A stretch of 64,000 bases of DNA from Hyphomicrobium_A sp964620915 (GTDB lineage Bacteria; Pseudomonadota; Alphaproteobacteria; Rhizobiales; Hyphomicrobiaceae). The notes beneath the pieces were generated by a model. The model was not told the DNA's origin. It saw nothing but the letters and a program-made list of their open reading frames with translations, and did not search any database. Every line of letters starts with the position of its first letter. The first letter of the stretch is position 1. Positions 41,698 to 49,747 of this stretch are shown piece by piece. Where the stretch lies: assembly GCA_964620915.1 (NCBI GenBank), contig CAZUKP010000006.1, forward strand, positions 1 to 64,000, read 5' to 3'. Position numbers and translations under genes: made by a program.

Positions 41698-43107
41698 GTG
41701 ACCGACAAACCTGCAAACCGTATGTGGGGAGGCCGCTTCTTGGCTTCACCCGCCGAGATCATGGAGGAGATAAACGCCTCCATCGGGTTCGACAAGCGGC
41801 TGGCCCCTCAGGACATTCGTGCCTCCAAGGCGCACGCAAACATGCTTGCGGCTCAAGGTATCATCACCAAGACCGACGCCCGCCAGATCATTAAGGGGCT
41901 CGATGAGGTGCTGGCCGAGATCGAGAGCGGAGGCATGGAATTTTCGCGCGCCCTTGAAGACGTTCACATGAACGTCGAGAGCCGGCTGAGTACGCTGATC
42001 GGCACACCTGCCGGGCGGCTCCATACCGCGCGCTCGCGGAATGACCAGGTAGCCACAGACTTCCGTCTTTATGTGCGCGAGAGGATTGACGCATTCGATG
42101 AGGCTCTTGCCGCACTCCAACTCGCATTGGCTCGCAAGGCTTTGACGCATGCTGAGACGGTCATGCCTGGGTTTACGCATCTTCAGCCGGCGCAGCCCGT
42201 TACATTCGGTCATCATATGTTGGCCTACGTCGAGATGCTCGGCCGCGACCGGTCGCGGTTTGTCGATGCGCGCGCGCGGCTCAATGAATGTCCGCTTGGT
42301 TCAGCCGCACTGGCGGGGACGTCGTTTCCGATCGATCGGAAGATGACGGCGGAGGCGCTGGGGTTCGACAGGCCCTCGGCCAATTCCCTCGATGCCGTCT
42401 CCGACCGGGACTTCGTGCTCGAAGCGCTGAGTGCGGCCTCGATCACGTCCATGCACTTGTCGCGCCTGGCGGAGGAGATCGTGATCTGGGCCACGCACCA
42501 GTTCGGCTTCATTCGGCTATCTGACAAATTCACGACCGGCTCGTCCATCATGCCGCAAAAGCGTAACCCGGATGCGGCCGAGCTCACGCGCGCCAAGCTG
42601 GGGCGTATTGCCGGCGCCTTCCAAAGTCTCCTGATCGTCATGAAGGGGCTTCCGCTTGCCTATTCCAAGGACATGCAAGAGGACAAGGAAGTCGCATTTG
42701 ATGCCTTCGACAGCCTTGGCCTTGCGATTGCCGCTACCACAGGGATGGTGGAGGACATGGAGCCGAACCCGGACGCCATGCGGGCGGCTGCGGAACATGG
42801 CTACTCGACCGCCACAGATCTGGCCGACTGGCTGGTGAGGGTCCTGAAAATGCCGTTTCGTGAGGCCCATCATGTCACTGGCAGGATCGTGGCGGCCGCC
42901 GAGGCTCAGGGGCTTGCCCTCGACCAATTGCCCCTGGAGGCCATGCAGGCCGTGGAGTCGCGGATTACAGACGATGTTTTCACCGTTTTGAGCCCTGAAA
43001 TGTCGGTGGCGAGCCGGACGAGCTATGGGGGAACTGCGCCACAGAACGTGGTCAAAATGGCCCGTTCCTGGCTGAAGCGGTTGGAAAAGGGTGTCCGAAA
43101 GGGCTAG
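41698..43107 (+). CDS. argH: Argininosuccinate lyase
   Basis: 469 residues. It catalyses the last step of arginine synthesis. The catalytic signature GSSIMPQKRNPDAAEL is intact, as are DVHMNVESRL, TARSRNDQVATDFRLYVR and HLQPAQPVTFGHH. The GTG at 41698 has GGAG upstream and yields the canonical N terminus leading to RMWGGRF. First gene of argH-lptM-lysA-TIGR02302. Confidence 0.96.
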   Translation: MTDKPANRMWGGRFLASPAEIMEEINASIGFDKRLAPQDIRASKAHANMLAAQGIITKTDARQIIKGLDEVLAEIESGGMEFSRALEDVHMNVESRLSTLIGTPAGRLHTARSRNDQVATDFRLYVRERIDAFDEALAALQLALARKALTHAETVMPGFTHLQPAQPVTFGHHMLAYVEMLGRDRSRFVDARARLNECPLGSAALAGTSFPIDRKMTAEALGFDRPSANSLDAVSDRDFVLEALSAASITSMHLSRLAEEIVIWATHQFGFIRLSDKFTTGSSIMPQKRNPDAAELTRAKLGRIAGAFQSLLIVMKGLPLAYSKDMQEDKEVAFDAFDSLGLAIAATTGMVEDMEPNPDAMRAAAEHGYSTATDLADWLVRVLKMPFREAHHVTGRIVAAAEAQGLALDQLPLEAMQAVESRITDDVFTVLSPEMSVASRTSYGGTAPQNVVKMARSWLKRLEKGVRKG

Positions 43108-43195
43108 AACTTAGTCGAAATGCGCCGTCCCTGCTCGCCAGAGCGGGTTTTTGGGGTGCGCGGGCCGTTATGGCCCCTTGGAAAGCAGTTTGGAT

Positions 43196-43417
43196 ATGCT
43201 CGCAGGTTTGACACCAAAGGGCGTCTGCACGGGGATCGTCATGGTGATCCTCAGCCTCAGCATGGCAGCTTGTGGCGTGCGCGGTGCGCTTGATCCGCCA
43301 CCCAAAGCCAAAGCGGAGGGGACCGCGAAATCGGCCGAGGCGGCCGATCCGGGGCCCGACTCTGCAGCGCCGCGCAAGCCACACGAGGGCTTCATCCTCG
43401 ACCCCTTGCTGCGGTAA
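43196..43417 (+). CDS. lptM: Small lipoprotein, LptM/YifL-like
   Basis: 73 residues. A lipoprotein signal peptide ends with the lipobox MAAC, then CGVRGALDPPP, which matches the LptM pattern of a Cys followed by a Gly-containing turn and prolines. In E. coli, LptM helps oxidative assembly of the LptDE outer-membrane translocon. The tail is Ala/Pro/Lys-rich, ending in FILDPLL. ATG 43196 has GGAAAG upstream. Its position between argH and lysA is conserved widely in Hyphomicrobiales. Confidence 0.82.
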   Translation: MLAGLTPKGVCTGIVMVILSLSMAACGVRGALDPPPKAKAEGTAKSAEAADPGPDSAAPRKPHEGFILDPLLR

Positions 43418-43446
43418 GGCGAAATTCGCGCTAGAAGCGCTGTCCC

Positions 43447-44715
43447 ATGCATCACTTTCACTATAAGGACGGTGTCCTCCACGCCGAGGACATCAGCATT
43501 GCGCAGCTGGCCGCCGAGGTTGGCACGCCATTCTATTGCTATTCGACGGCGACCCTTGAGCGGCACTATCGGGTGCTTGCGGACGCCTTCAAGCATCAAA
43601 AGGCTCTCATTTGCTATGCGGTGAAGGCGAACTCCAACCAGGCCGTTCTGCGTACAATGGCAAGGCTCGGCGCCGGTATGGATGTCGTTTCCGAAGGAGA
43701 GCTGCGCCGCGCCCTGGCTGCGGGCGTTCCCGCCTCGAAGATCATTTTCGCAGGTGTGGGCAAGACGCGCGAGGAGATGTCCTTGGCGCTCAGCAAAGGA
43801 ATTTTGGGATTCAATGTCGAGAGCGAACCGGAGTTACGCGCGTTAAGCGAGGTTGCCGCGGAGGCCGGGAAGACGGCGCACATCGCCTTGCGTGTTAACC
43901 CCGATGTCGACGCCAGGACGCACGCCAAGATCTCCACGGGCAAGGCGGAGAACAAGTTCGGTATTCCCTATGGCCAAGCGCATCATCTTTACGAGCAGGC
44001 ACGTGCACTTCCGGGCGTAGCCACGCGTGGCATACATATGCATATCGGCAGTCAGATCACCGATCTTGAGCCGTTCCGGAACGCTTTCCGCCTGATGCGG
44101 GAGCTCGCGCGACAGATGATGGCCGAGGGGCATACGATCGAGCACCTCGATATCGGCGGCGGCCTTGGCGTTCCCTACAAGAGCGACGGGGATGTTGCCC
44201 CCCTACCTACCGCGTACGCGGAGGTGGTGAAGGAGACGTTGGGCGACCTCGACTTGACGATCGTTCTTGAGCCGGGGCGCATGATCACCGGGAACGCCGG
44301 GATCCTGGTGTCGCGGGTTATCTACAGCAAGGAGGGCGCCGACAAGACATTCACCATTGTGGACGCTGGGATGAATGATCTCCTGCGCCCTACGCTCTAT
44401 GAGGCAGAGCATGAAATCTGGCCCGTGGAGGAGGCGAGAGCAGCAATGCCGCCAGTGGTGCAGGATGTTGTTGGCCCGATTTGCGAGACGGGCGACTATT
44501 TGGCGCTCGATCGCAAGCTGCCGCCTTTTGAGGCCGGCGATCTCATGGCGGTGATGACGGCTGGCGCCTATGGTGCCGTCATGTCGTCCACATACAACTC
44601 ACGGGTTCTCATACCGGAAATTCTGGTGAACGGCGGTCGATTCTGCATCGTTCGCCCCCGGCCGTCTTACGAGGACCTCATCGGCCTCGACCGTGTCCCG
44701 GATTGGCTGACCTGA
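43447..44715 (+). CDS. lysA: Diaminopimelate decarboxylase
   Basis: A 422-residue PLP-dependent (fold III) enzyme converting meso-DAP to lysine. The PLP lysine is in CYAVKANSNQAVL. Other motifs are GMDVVSEGELRRAL, HMHIGSQITDLEPF, LDIGGGLGVPY, and PICETGDYLA, with substrate residues from the other subunit. It starts 29 bp after lptM. Confidence 0.96.
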   Translation: MHHFHYKDGVLHAEDISIAQLAAEVGTPFYCYSTATLERHYRVLADAFKHQKALICYAVKANSNQAVLRTMARLGAGMDVVSEGELRRALAAGVPASKIIFAGVGKTREEMSLALSKGILGFNVESEPELRALSEVAAEAGKTAHIALRVNPDVDARTHAKISTGKAENKFGIPYGQAHHLYEQARALPGVATRGIHMHIGSQITDLEPFRNAFRLMRELARQMMAEGHTIEHLDIGGGLGVPYKSDGDVAPLPTAYAEVVKETLGDLDLTIVLEPGRMITGNAGILVSRVIYSKEGADKTFTIVDAGMNDLLRPTLYEAEHEIWPVEEARAAMPPVVQDVVGPICETGDYLALDRKLPPFEAGDLMAVMTAGAYGAVMSSTYNSRVLIPEILVNGGRFCIVRPRPSYEDLIGLDRVPDWLT

Positions 44716-44822
44716 TCCTAAATTTGGCCTCCTTGCGTAGGACTATTTGTGGCAGCAACCAAAAGGGAACATCTTTCATAATTTTAATGCGTCCGCTGAA
44801 GCTGGTGACAGTATCGTAGAGC

Positions 44823-47423
44823 ATGTCCAACTCAACCGATTCCCGGCCCTCGCTCGATCGCGCGTTTGAGCGCAAGGTGCGCCGAAGCAAGTGGGCCCTG
44901 CTTTTCGAGCAGCTCTGGCCGCGGCTTTGGTTGATTGTCGGCGTCGCGGCGCTGTTCCTTTTGGTCTCGCTGCTTGGTGTTTGGCCACTTCTGCCCAAGA
45001 CGATGCATCTGGCGTTGCTGGGAGCCTTCGGCCTCGCGTTCCTCGCTGCATTCGTGTTTGCCCTTCGCTTGCGATGGCCCTCACGGGATGAAGCGATCCG
45101 CCGCATCGAGCGCGTATCCGGCATCGCCCACAGACCGGCGTCTTCTTACGAGGACACGATTACGGCCGGCGCCGACGATCCGCGCACAAAGGCGATCTGG
45201 CAGGCGCATAAGCAGAGGCTTGCCGATCTGTTGTCACGGCTACGTGTCGGCAAGCCTCACCCGCGAACGGATCGCCTCGATCCCGTCGCGCTGCGTGCGC
45301 TGTTGCTATTGGGCGTGATTGCGCTCGGTGCTCTCGTTGGTGACAGTGCGGCTGACCGGATCCGCTCAGCCTTCCGGTTTGACGCCACGTCGATCTTGGC
45401 GAATGCTCGACTTGATGCCTGGGTTACGCCGCCAGGATACACTGGGCGACCGCCCGTGATGCTAGCGGATGGTTCTCGCAGCGGAGCAACGCCAGCAGCT
45501 TCCGGAAAGCTCGTTCAAGTTCCATCCCGCAGCGTGCTGATTGTGCGCGCAACCGGTGCAGGTCTCACCAATCTCGGCCTGGATGTCCTTGAGGAAGGTG
45601 CTGAGGGTCCAAAGCAGGTGAAGGCAAAAATTGCCGCTGCAGGCGAGACGGATGGTTCAGCCAGCGACGTGTCCGAACTGCGCTTTGAACTGACCAAGCC
45701 TGCGCGTGTTCGCGTATTTGCGTCCGGTGGAGAACTTGCGAGTTGGACGTTCGATGTCACCCCAGACAATCCACCGAAGATTGCGTTGACCAAAGAACCT
45801 GCGCGCACGCGGCGCGGCGCCATGAGGCTCAACTATTCAATTGAGGATGACTACGGTGTCGCGTCTGCCGAAGTAAAGTTGAAGCGCGTGGAAAAGGAAG
45901 AGCCCGCTGACTCTTCAAATGCGTGGGCGCGCGCGAATGTGCTGAAGGGCCCGCGCCCGCCATATGAGCGTCCGCCCGCGCTTCCGCTTCGCTTGCCGCA
46001 AGGCGGCTCAAACGAGGCTCAGACCTACATCGACTTTGGTCCCCATCCGTGGGCCGGACGCGAGGTCGTCTTGACGCTCGAGGCCACCGATATCGCCGGC
46101 AATATAGGGCGCAGCAAACAAATAAGGATGTTTCTGCCCAAGCGGCAGTTCCAAAATCCGCTCGCGCGTGCGGTGGTCGAACAGCGTTCCAAGTTGCTGG
46201 ATGACCCGCGCTATCGCGACCAGGTGGTGCGTGCGCTTGAGGCTTTGACGCTGGAGCCCGAGGGATTCATCGATGATTCGTCGGTTTATCTGGGGCTGCG
46301 CACCGCATATCGCAGCTTGAAGCGTGACGACTCGCGCGCGGGCCGCAAGAGCGTAACGGATGGGCTTTGGGAACTCGCACTTCAAATCGAGGATGGCGAT
46401 CTGTCCGAAGCCGAGCGCGCGCTGCGTGATGCACAAGACAAGCTTGCTGATGCGCTGGAACGCGGCGCTCCGGACGCGGAGCTGCAAAAGCTGATGCAGG
46501 AATTGCGCGCGGCTCTGAAGGAGTACATGGAGCAGCTCAACAAGAATATCGCCAAGGATCAGATGAATCCTCCTGAGGGACTGAACTCTCAGGACCAGCA
46601 GCTGAGCCAGCAGGACCTCGACCGCATGATGGAGGAGCTGGAGCAAATGACGCGCAACGGCTCGCGAGAGCAGGCCCAGAAAATGCTCGCGGAATTGCGC
46701 GATCTCCTGGAACGGTTGCAGACGGGACAGATGACGAAAAGCGAAGCGCAGCGCGGCCAAATGATGATGAAGAAGCTCGATGAGCTTGGAGATATCGTCG
46801 GTCAGCAGCAGCGTTTGATGGACGAGACCTATCGCGAGAATCGCCGCCAGGGACAACGCTCTCCGGGCGGTCAAGGCCAGCAGGACCAACAGGGACAGCG
46901 CGGTCAGCAGGGACAGCCTCAACAGGGACAGCGCGGCCAGCCAGGTCAGGCCGGTCAGCAAGGCCAGGCAGGACTCGACGAACAGCAGCGGGCATTGCGC
47001 GAGCAGCTGGAGCAGCTTCGCCGGAGCCTGGATGAGCTGGGCGCCGATTCACCGGAGCTCGAAGGAGCGCGTGAGGCCATGAAGAACGCGGAGGAGGCCT
47101 TAGGCGAGGGCGACACCGGCCAGGCGCTGCGGGATCAATCCGACGCCTTGCAGCAATTGCGCGAAGGGGCCCAAGATATGGCCGAAGGTATGCAGCAAGG
47201 AGGCGCCTCGCCATACGGGCAAGCGGGTAATGAGCAGCGCGATCCCCTCGGCCGGCCGCAGCGGTTCCAGGGGCCCGACTCCGGCAATTCCGTCAAGGTC
47301 CCCGATGAGATCGATATGCAGCGCGCACGCGCGATTCTAGAAGAGCTGCGCCGTAGGCTCGCAGAGCCGGCACGTCCCCCAGCCGAGATCGACTATTTCG
47401 AGCGACTGCTGCGCCGCTTCTGA
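44823..47423 (+). CDS. TIGR02302/DUF4175 family membrane protein
   Basis: 866 residues. Two N-terminal membrane helices (about 36-56 and 62-82), another near 162-182, a periplasmic beta-rich middle (about 195-430) and a helical C-terminal half. The latter has a low-complexity Gln/Gly tract around residues 675-725 (QQGQRGQQGQPQQGQRGQ) made of imperfect repeats. The end is conserved again (VPDEIDMQRARAILEELRRR, then FERLLRRF). The family is restricted to alphaproteobacteria and unstudied in detail; its constant place after lysA hints at cell-envelope work. Confidence 0.9.
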   Translation: MSNSTDSRPSLDRAFERKVRRSKWALLFEQLWPRLWLIVGVAALFLLVSLLGVWPLLPKTMHLALLGAFGLAFLAAFVFALRLRWPSRDEAIRRIERVSGIAHRPASSYEDTITAGADDPRTKAIWQAHKQRLADLLSRLRVGKPHPRTDRLDPVALRALLLLGVIALGALVGDSAADRIRSAFRFDATSILANARLDAWVTPPGYTGRPPVMLADGSRSGATPAASGKLVQVPSRSVLIVRATGAGLTNLGLDVLEEGAEGPKQVKAKIAAAGETDGSASDVSELRFELTKPARVRVFASGGELASWTFDVTPDNPPKIALTKEPARTRRGAMRLNYSIEDDYGVASAEVKLKRVEKEEPADSSNAWARANVLKGPRPPYERPPALPLRLPQGGSNEAQTYIDFGPHPWAGREVVLTLEATDIAGNIGRSKQIRMFLPKRQFQNPLARAVVEQRSKLLDDPRYRDQVVRALEALTLEPEGFIDDSSVYLGLRTAYRSLKRDDSRAGRKSVTDGLWELALQIEDGDLSEAERALRDAQDKLADALERGAPDAELQKLMQELRAALKEYMEQLNKNIAKDQMNPPEGLNSQDQQLSQQDLDRMMEELEQMTRNGSREQAQKMLAELRDLLERLQTGQMTKSEAQRGQMMMKKLDELGDIVGQQQRLMDETYRENRRQGQRSPGGQGQQDQQGQRGQQGQPQQGQRGQPGQAGQQGQAGLDEQQRALREQLEQLRRSLDELGADSPELEGAREAMKNAEEALGEGDTGQALRDQSDALQQLREGAQDMAEGMQQGGASPYGQAGNEQRDPLGRPQRFQGPDSGNSVKVPDEIDMQRARAILEELRRRLAEPARPPAEIDYFERLLRRF

Positions 47424-47465
47424 TGAGATGAGGCTCAGCTGGTGCGCTCGCCTGTGCGGGAGCGC

Positions 47466-48416
47466 TTAGGGCGTGGCAGACGGACGGGCTGCGATGCGCA
47501 CCGCCAAGCCGCCGACCAGCTGGTGACTGTTGAGCTGTGTTAGGACGTGCCCACCTGGCGGCGGCTCGTTGTCAATCCAGCGCTTCACCTGACGCCACAT
47601 GTCGAGGAAGAACCAGCTTCCGTCCATTTCCGAAAGCGGGGCCTCGTAGTCGGCATAGGTGAACTTGTACTCAAGAAAGACCGACATGCGCGACAGCCTC
47701 AGCTCAAGGCCGAAAAGGGCCTGCGCGGCGGGTCCGGCAAAATTGTACTCGTAGGTTCTAGTTCCGCCCTGCAGCTCGAACTCCGTGTGCGGCACCAGCA
47801 CACCCGCGCCGGCGCCAGCATAAGGGCTAACCCGTCCACCGATGCTCGGCAGCCGAAACAACCCGGTGAACAGCAGCATGTTGTGGCCGTGCGAGAATTC
47901 AAGCCGTCGGATGATGTCGTTTATCTTTCCCCGCGGCGTGACGGGCTCGCCGTTCAGCTTGCCCGAGAATGAGGCTTCGTCCTTGACCGGCGTCAGGGCC
48001 TTGGAGTGGATGAAGTCAACCATGGCGCCGATTTTGCCGCCCGTGAACCACTGGGCAACGCGCGCACCATAATAAATCGGGCTCTTGAATGGCCGCGTGT
48101 ACCAATTGATCTCGTCGATGGAGAAGTCAGTTTCTTCTCCATTCTTGACAGTGACGGAACTGGGATAGGTGTAGGGAGCGCCGACGTAGGCACCGAGCAT
48201 CGTCTCTTTCTTGGGGAGTGCTGCGGCGAGTCTCTCGGCGAACTTTTCCTCGGTTCGGCTTGGCTCTCCATCAACGACGCTTTGCTGCATTTCCGCCGTG
48301 ATCGTGGACGCCATCAGGGCGACCACTGCAGACGCGACCGACACTTTTTGGAAAACGCTCGTCGCTTTTGGTTCGGCGTCGGGCTGCTCCCAACCAAGCG
48401 TGAGTAGGCGCGACAT
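47466..48416 (-). CDS. Outer-membrane beta-barrel protein, lipid A oxidase (LpxQ)-like
   Basis: 316 residues. A hydrophobic N-terminal segment is followed by a pattern of alternating beta strands ending in the barrel. Features shared with LpxQ-like proteins are the order PYYG-like (IYYGARVAQWF), GAMVDFIHSKAL, the 'FSHGHN' turn, GGRVSPYAGAGAGVLVPH, and FAGPAAQALFGLELRLSRMSVFLEYKFTYA. In Rhizobium, LpxQ oxidises the proximal glucosamine of lipid A. The assignment rests on remembered pattern only; the long N terminus before the hydrophobic part is unusual. ATG 48416 has GGGGGA upstream. Substrate activity unproven. Confidence 0.6.
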   Translation of the reverse strand: MSRLLTLGWEQPDAEPKATSVFQKVSVASAVVALMASTITAEMQQSVVDGEPSRTEEKFAERLAAALPKKETMLGAYVGAPYTYPSSVTVKNGEETDFSIDEINWYTRPFKSPIYYGARVAQWFTGGKIGAMVDFIHSKALTPVKDEASFSGKLNGEPVTPRGKINDIIRRLEFSHGHNMLLFTGLFRLPSIGGRVSPYAGAGAGVLVPHTEFELQGGTRTYEYNFAGPAAQALFGLELRLSRMSVFLEYKFTYADYEAPLSEMDGSWFFLDMWRQVKRWIDNEPPPGGHVLTQLNSHQLVGGLAVRIAARPSATP

Positions 48417-48601
48417 CCGTTCGTCCCCCGGTTTCCTGACCTATATCAGTTCTTTTTGGCCCGTATCACGGGGCACTTGCTGCGCGAGAGCATAGTCGCG
48501 TAAACAATCACCGAGAAATCACTTTGATCGTCGCACCCATGTGCCCCGTTGACGCGGCGGAGCTGGGGCTCAGCGAGTCGTGCCAACACTCGCCTGGCGC
48601 C

Positions 48602-49672
48602 TCACGAAGACGCGCGCGGGGCAGAGAGCTTTTCCAGCATGCGGCGCACGGCGACGATCTGCGGTGCGCTTCGCGTGAGATAATCGCGTCCCGTGTAACC
48701 CCACCAGTCCCAACATCCTTGAGGATTGAATGGTGTTGTTGCCGTCTGGGGAAACAGCACAATCAGATTATTGGTGTCTGCCCAACGGGCAAAGCCGGTG
48801 TCGCGTGCGAATACATCACCGACGAAAGTGCGATTTTGCCCGCATCCGTGGAATGCAATGTGCACGCGGCATGCATCTGTCTCACGACATGACTGGGGCA
48901 CGTAAACGATGCCTTCATCGCTCAGCCCATGGTTTGCAAGATCGCGCGTGAAGGGGATTTGGTCGAAGACATAAAATGTGCCTGAAGCTTCGTCCGCGCG
49001 CGGCGCAAGCGGTCCGTAAATCTGCTTCAAGAGGGCACCAGCCTGGTCGTAATCGCAGTCGACGATGTACGGTTTTCCAGAGTGGTCACAGGCGGGGCCT
49101 TTGTCCTCGGTGACGAAGCCGTGAACAGCCTCGACATCCGAGACGAACTCGATCTGGTCCGGGGGAACGCCGAGATCCTGATAGAACTCGCGTGCGGCCT
49201 CGACTATGGCAGGAACCACCGTGCGATCCTCTTTTCCAGTAAATAGATAGATGCGGTCGTCCTTCACCTTTTCGATGGGATCAATGCGTTCGCGTTGTGC
49301 AAGGCGGGCCGCGCGCTTGGCAAGCCGCGAGGGATTGGGGATCCCGAACGACTGCAGTGAATTCAGCATGCAGCCGTTCACCGCTTTGGTGAGGTTGAGC
49401 AGCGCTGTTCCTGGCCCCGGCATCAGATCGGCATAGAGGCTTTCAGAGCAGCCATACGGTCCCCCCGCGATGATGCCCGCGCCGACGATGTCGCTGGCGT
49501 GGGCCATCTGAAATTGGCCGGCCATGTAAGCACCTGAGGAGATTCCAGAGACAGACGTTGCGCCGATGTCTGCGCTGAGCGCTGGCAGATTGTGCGCGTC
49601 CCGATCACCACAGCCCCACAGCAACGCTGTCAGCGAAAGTAGAACTGCGGAGATGAAGACACGCATAGTCAT
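48602..49672 (-). CDS. PHB depolymerase-type (type 2) esterase lipoprotein
   Basis: A 356-residue alpha/beta hydrolase of the extracellular type 2 short-chain polyhydroxyalkanoate depolymerase family. The nucleophile elbow reads SGISSGAYMAGQFQMAHA. Other hallmarks are IAGGPYGCSES, IAFHGCGQNR and ADTNNLIVLFPQT, then NPQGCWDWWGYTGRDY. The signal peptide ends LLWGCGDRD, a probable lipobox, so the enzyme may be a lipoprotein rather than secreted. No separate substrate-binding domain is present. Actual substrate could be PHB or another polyester. Confidence 0.85.
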   Translation of the reverse strand: MTMRVFISAVLLSLTALLWGCGDRDAHNLPALSADIGATSVSGISSGAYMAGQFQMAHASDIVGAGIIAGGPYGCSESLYADLMPGPGTALLNLTKAVNGCMLNSLQSFGIPNPSRLAKRAARLAQRERIDPIEKVKDDRIYLFTGKEDRTVVPAIVEAAREFYQDLGVPPDQIEFVSDVEAVHGFVTEDKGPACDHSGKPYIVDCDYDQAGALLKQIYGPLAPRADEASGTFYVFDQIPFTRDLANHGLSDEGIVYVPQSCRETDACRVHIAFHGCGQNRTFVGDVFARDTGFARWADTNNLIVLFPQTATTPFNPQGCWDWWGYTGRDYLTRSAPQIVAVRRMLEKLSAPRASS

Positions 49673-49747
49673 TAGACTCAGGTTTGCTCAGGCTTCTCAT
49701 AGATGCGCAAGACTAGCGCGGCATTGGTAACGCGCCAACGCTAACAT

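Noticed and set aside
46840..46980. CRISPR-like or tandem DNA repeat
   Set aside because: The repeats are short, imperfect, in frame and code for a Gln/Gly tract within a conserved protein; no spacer structure exists.
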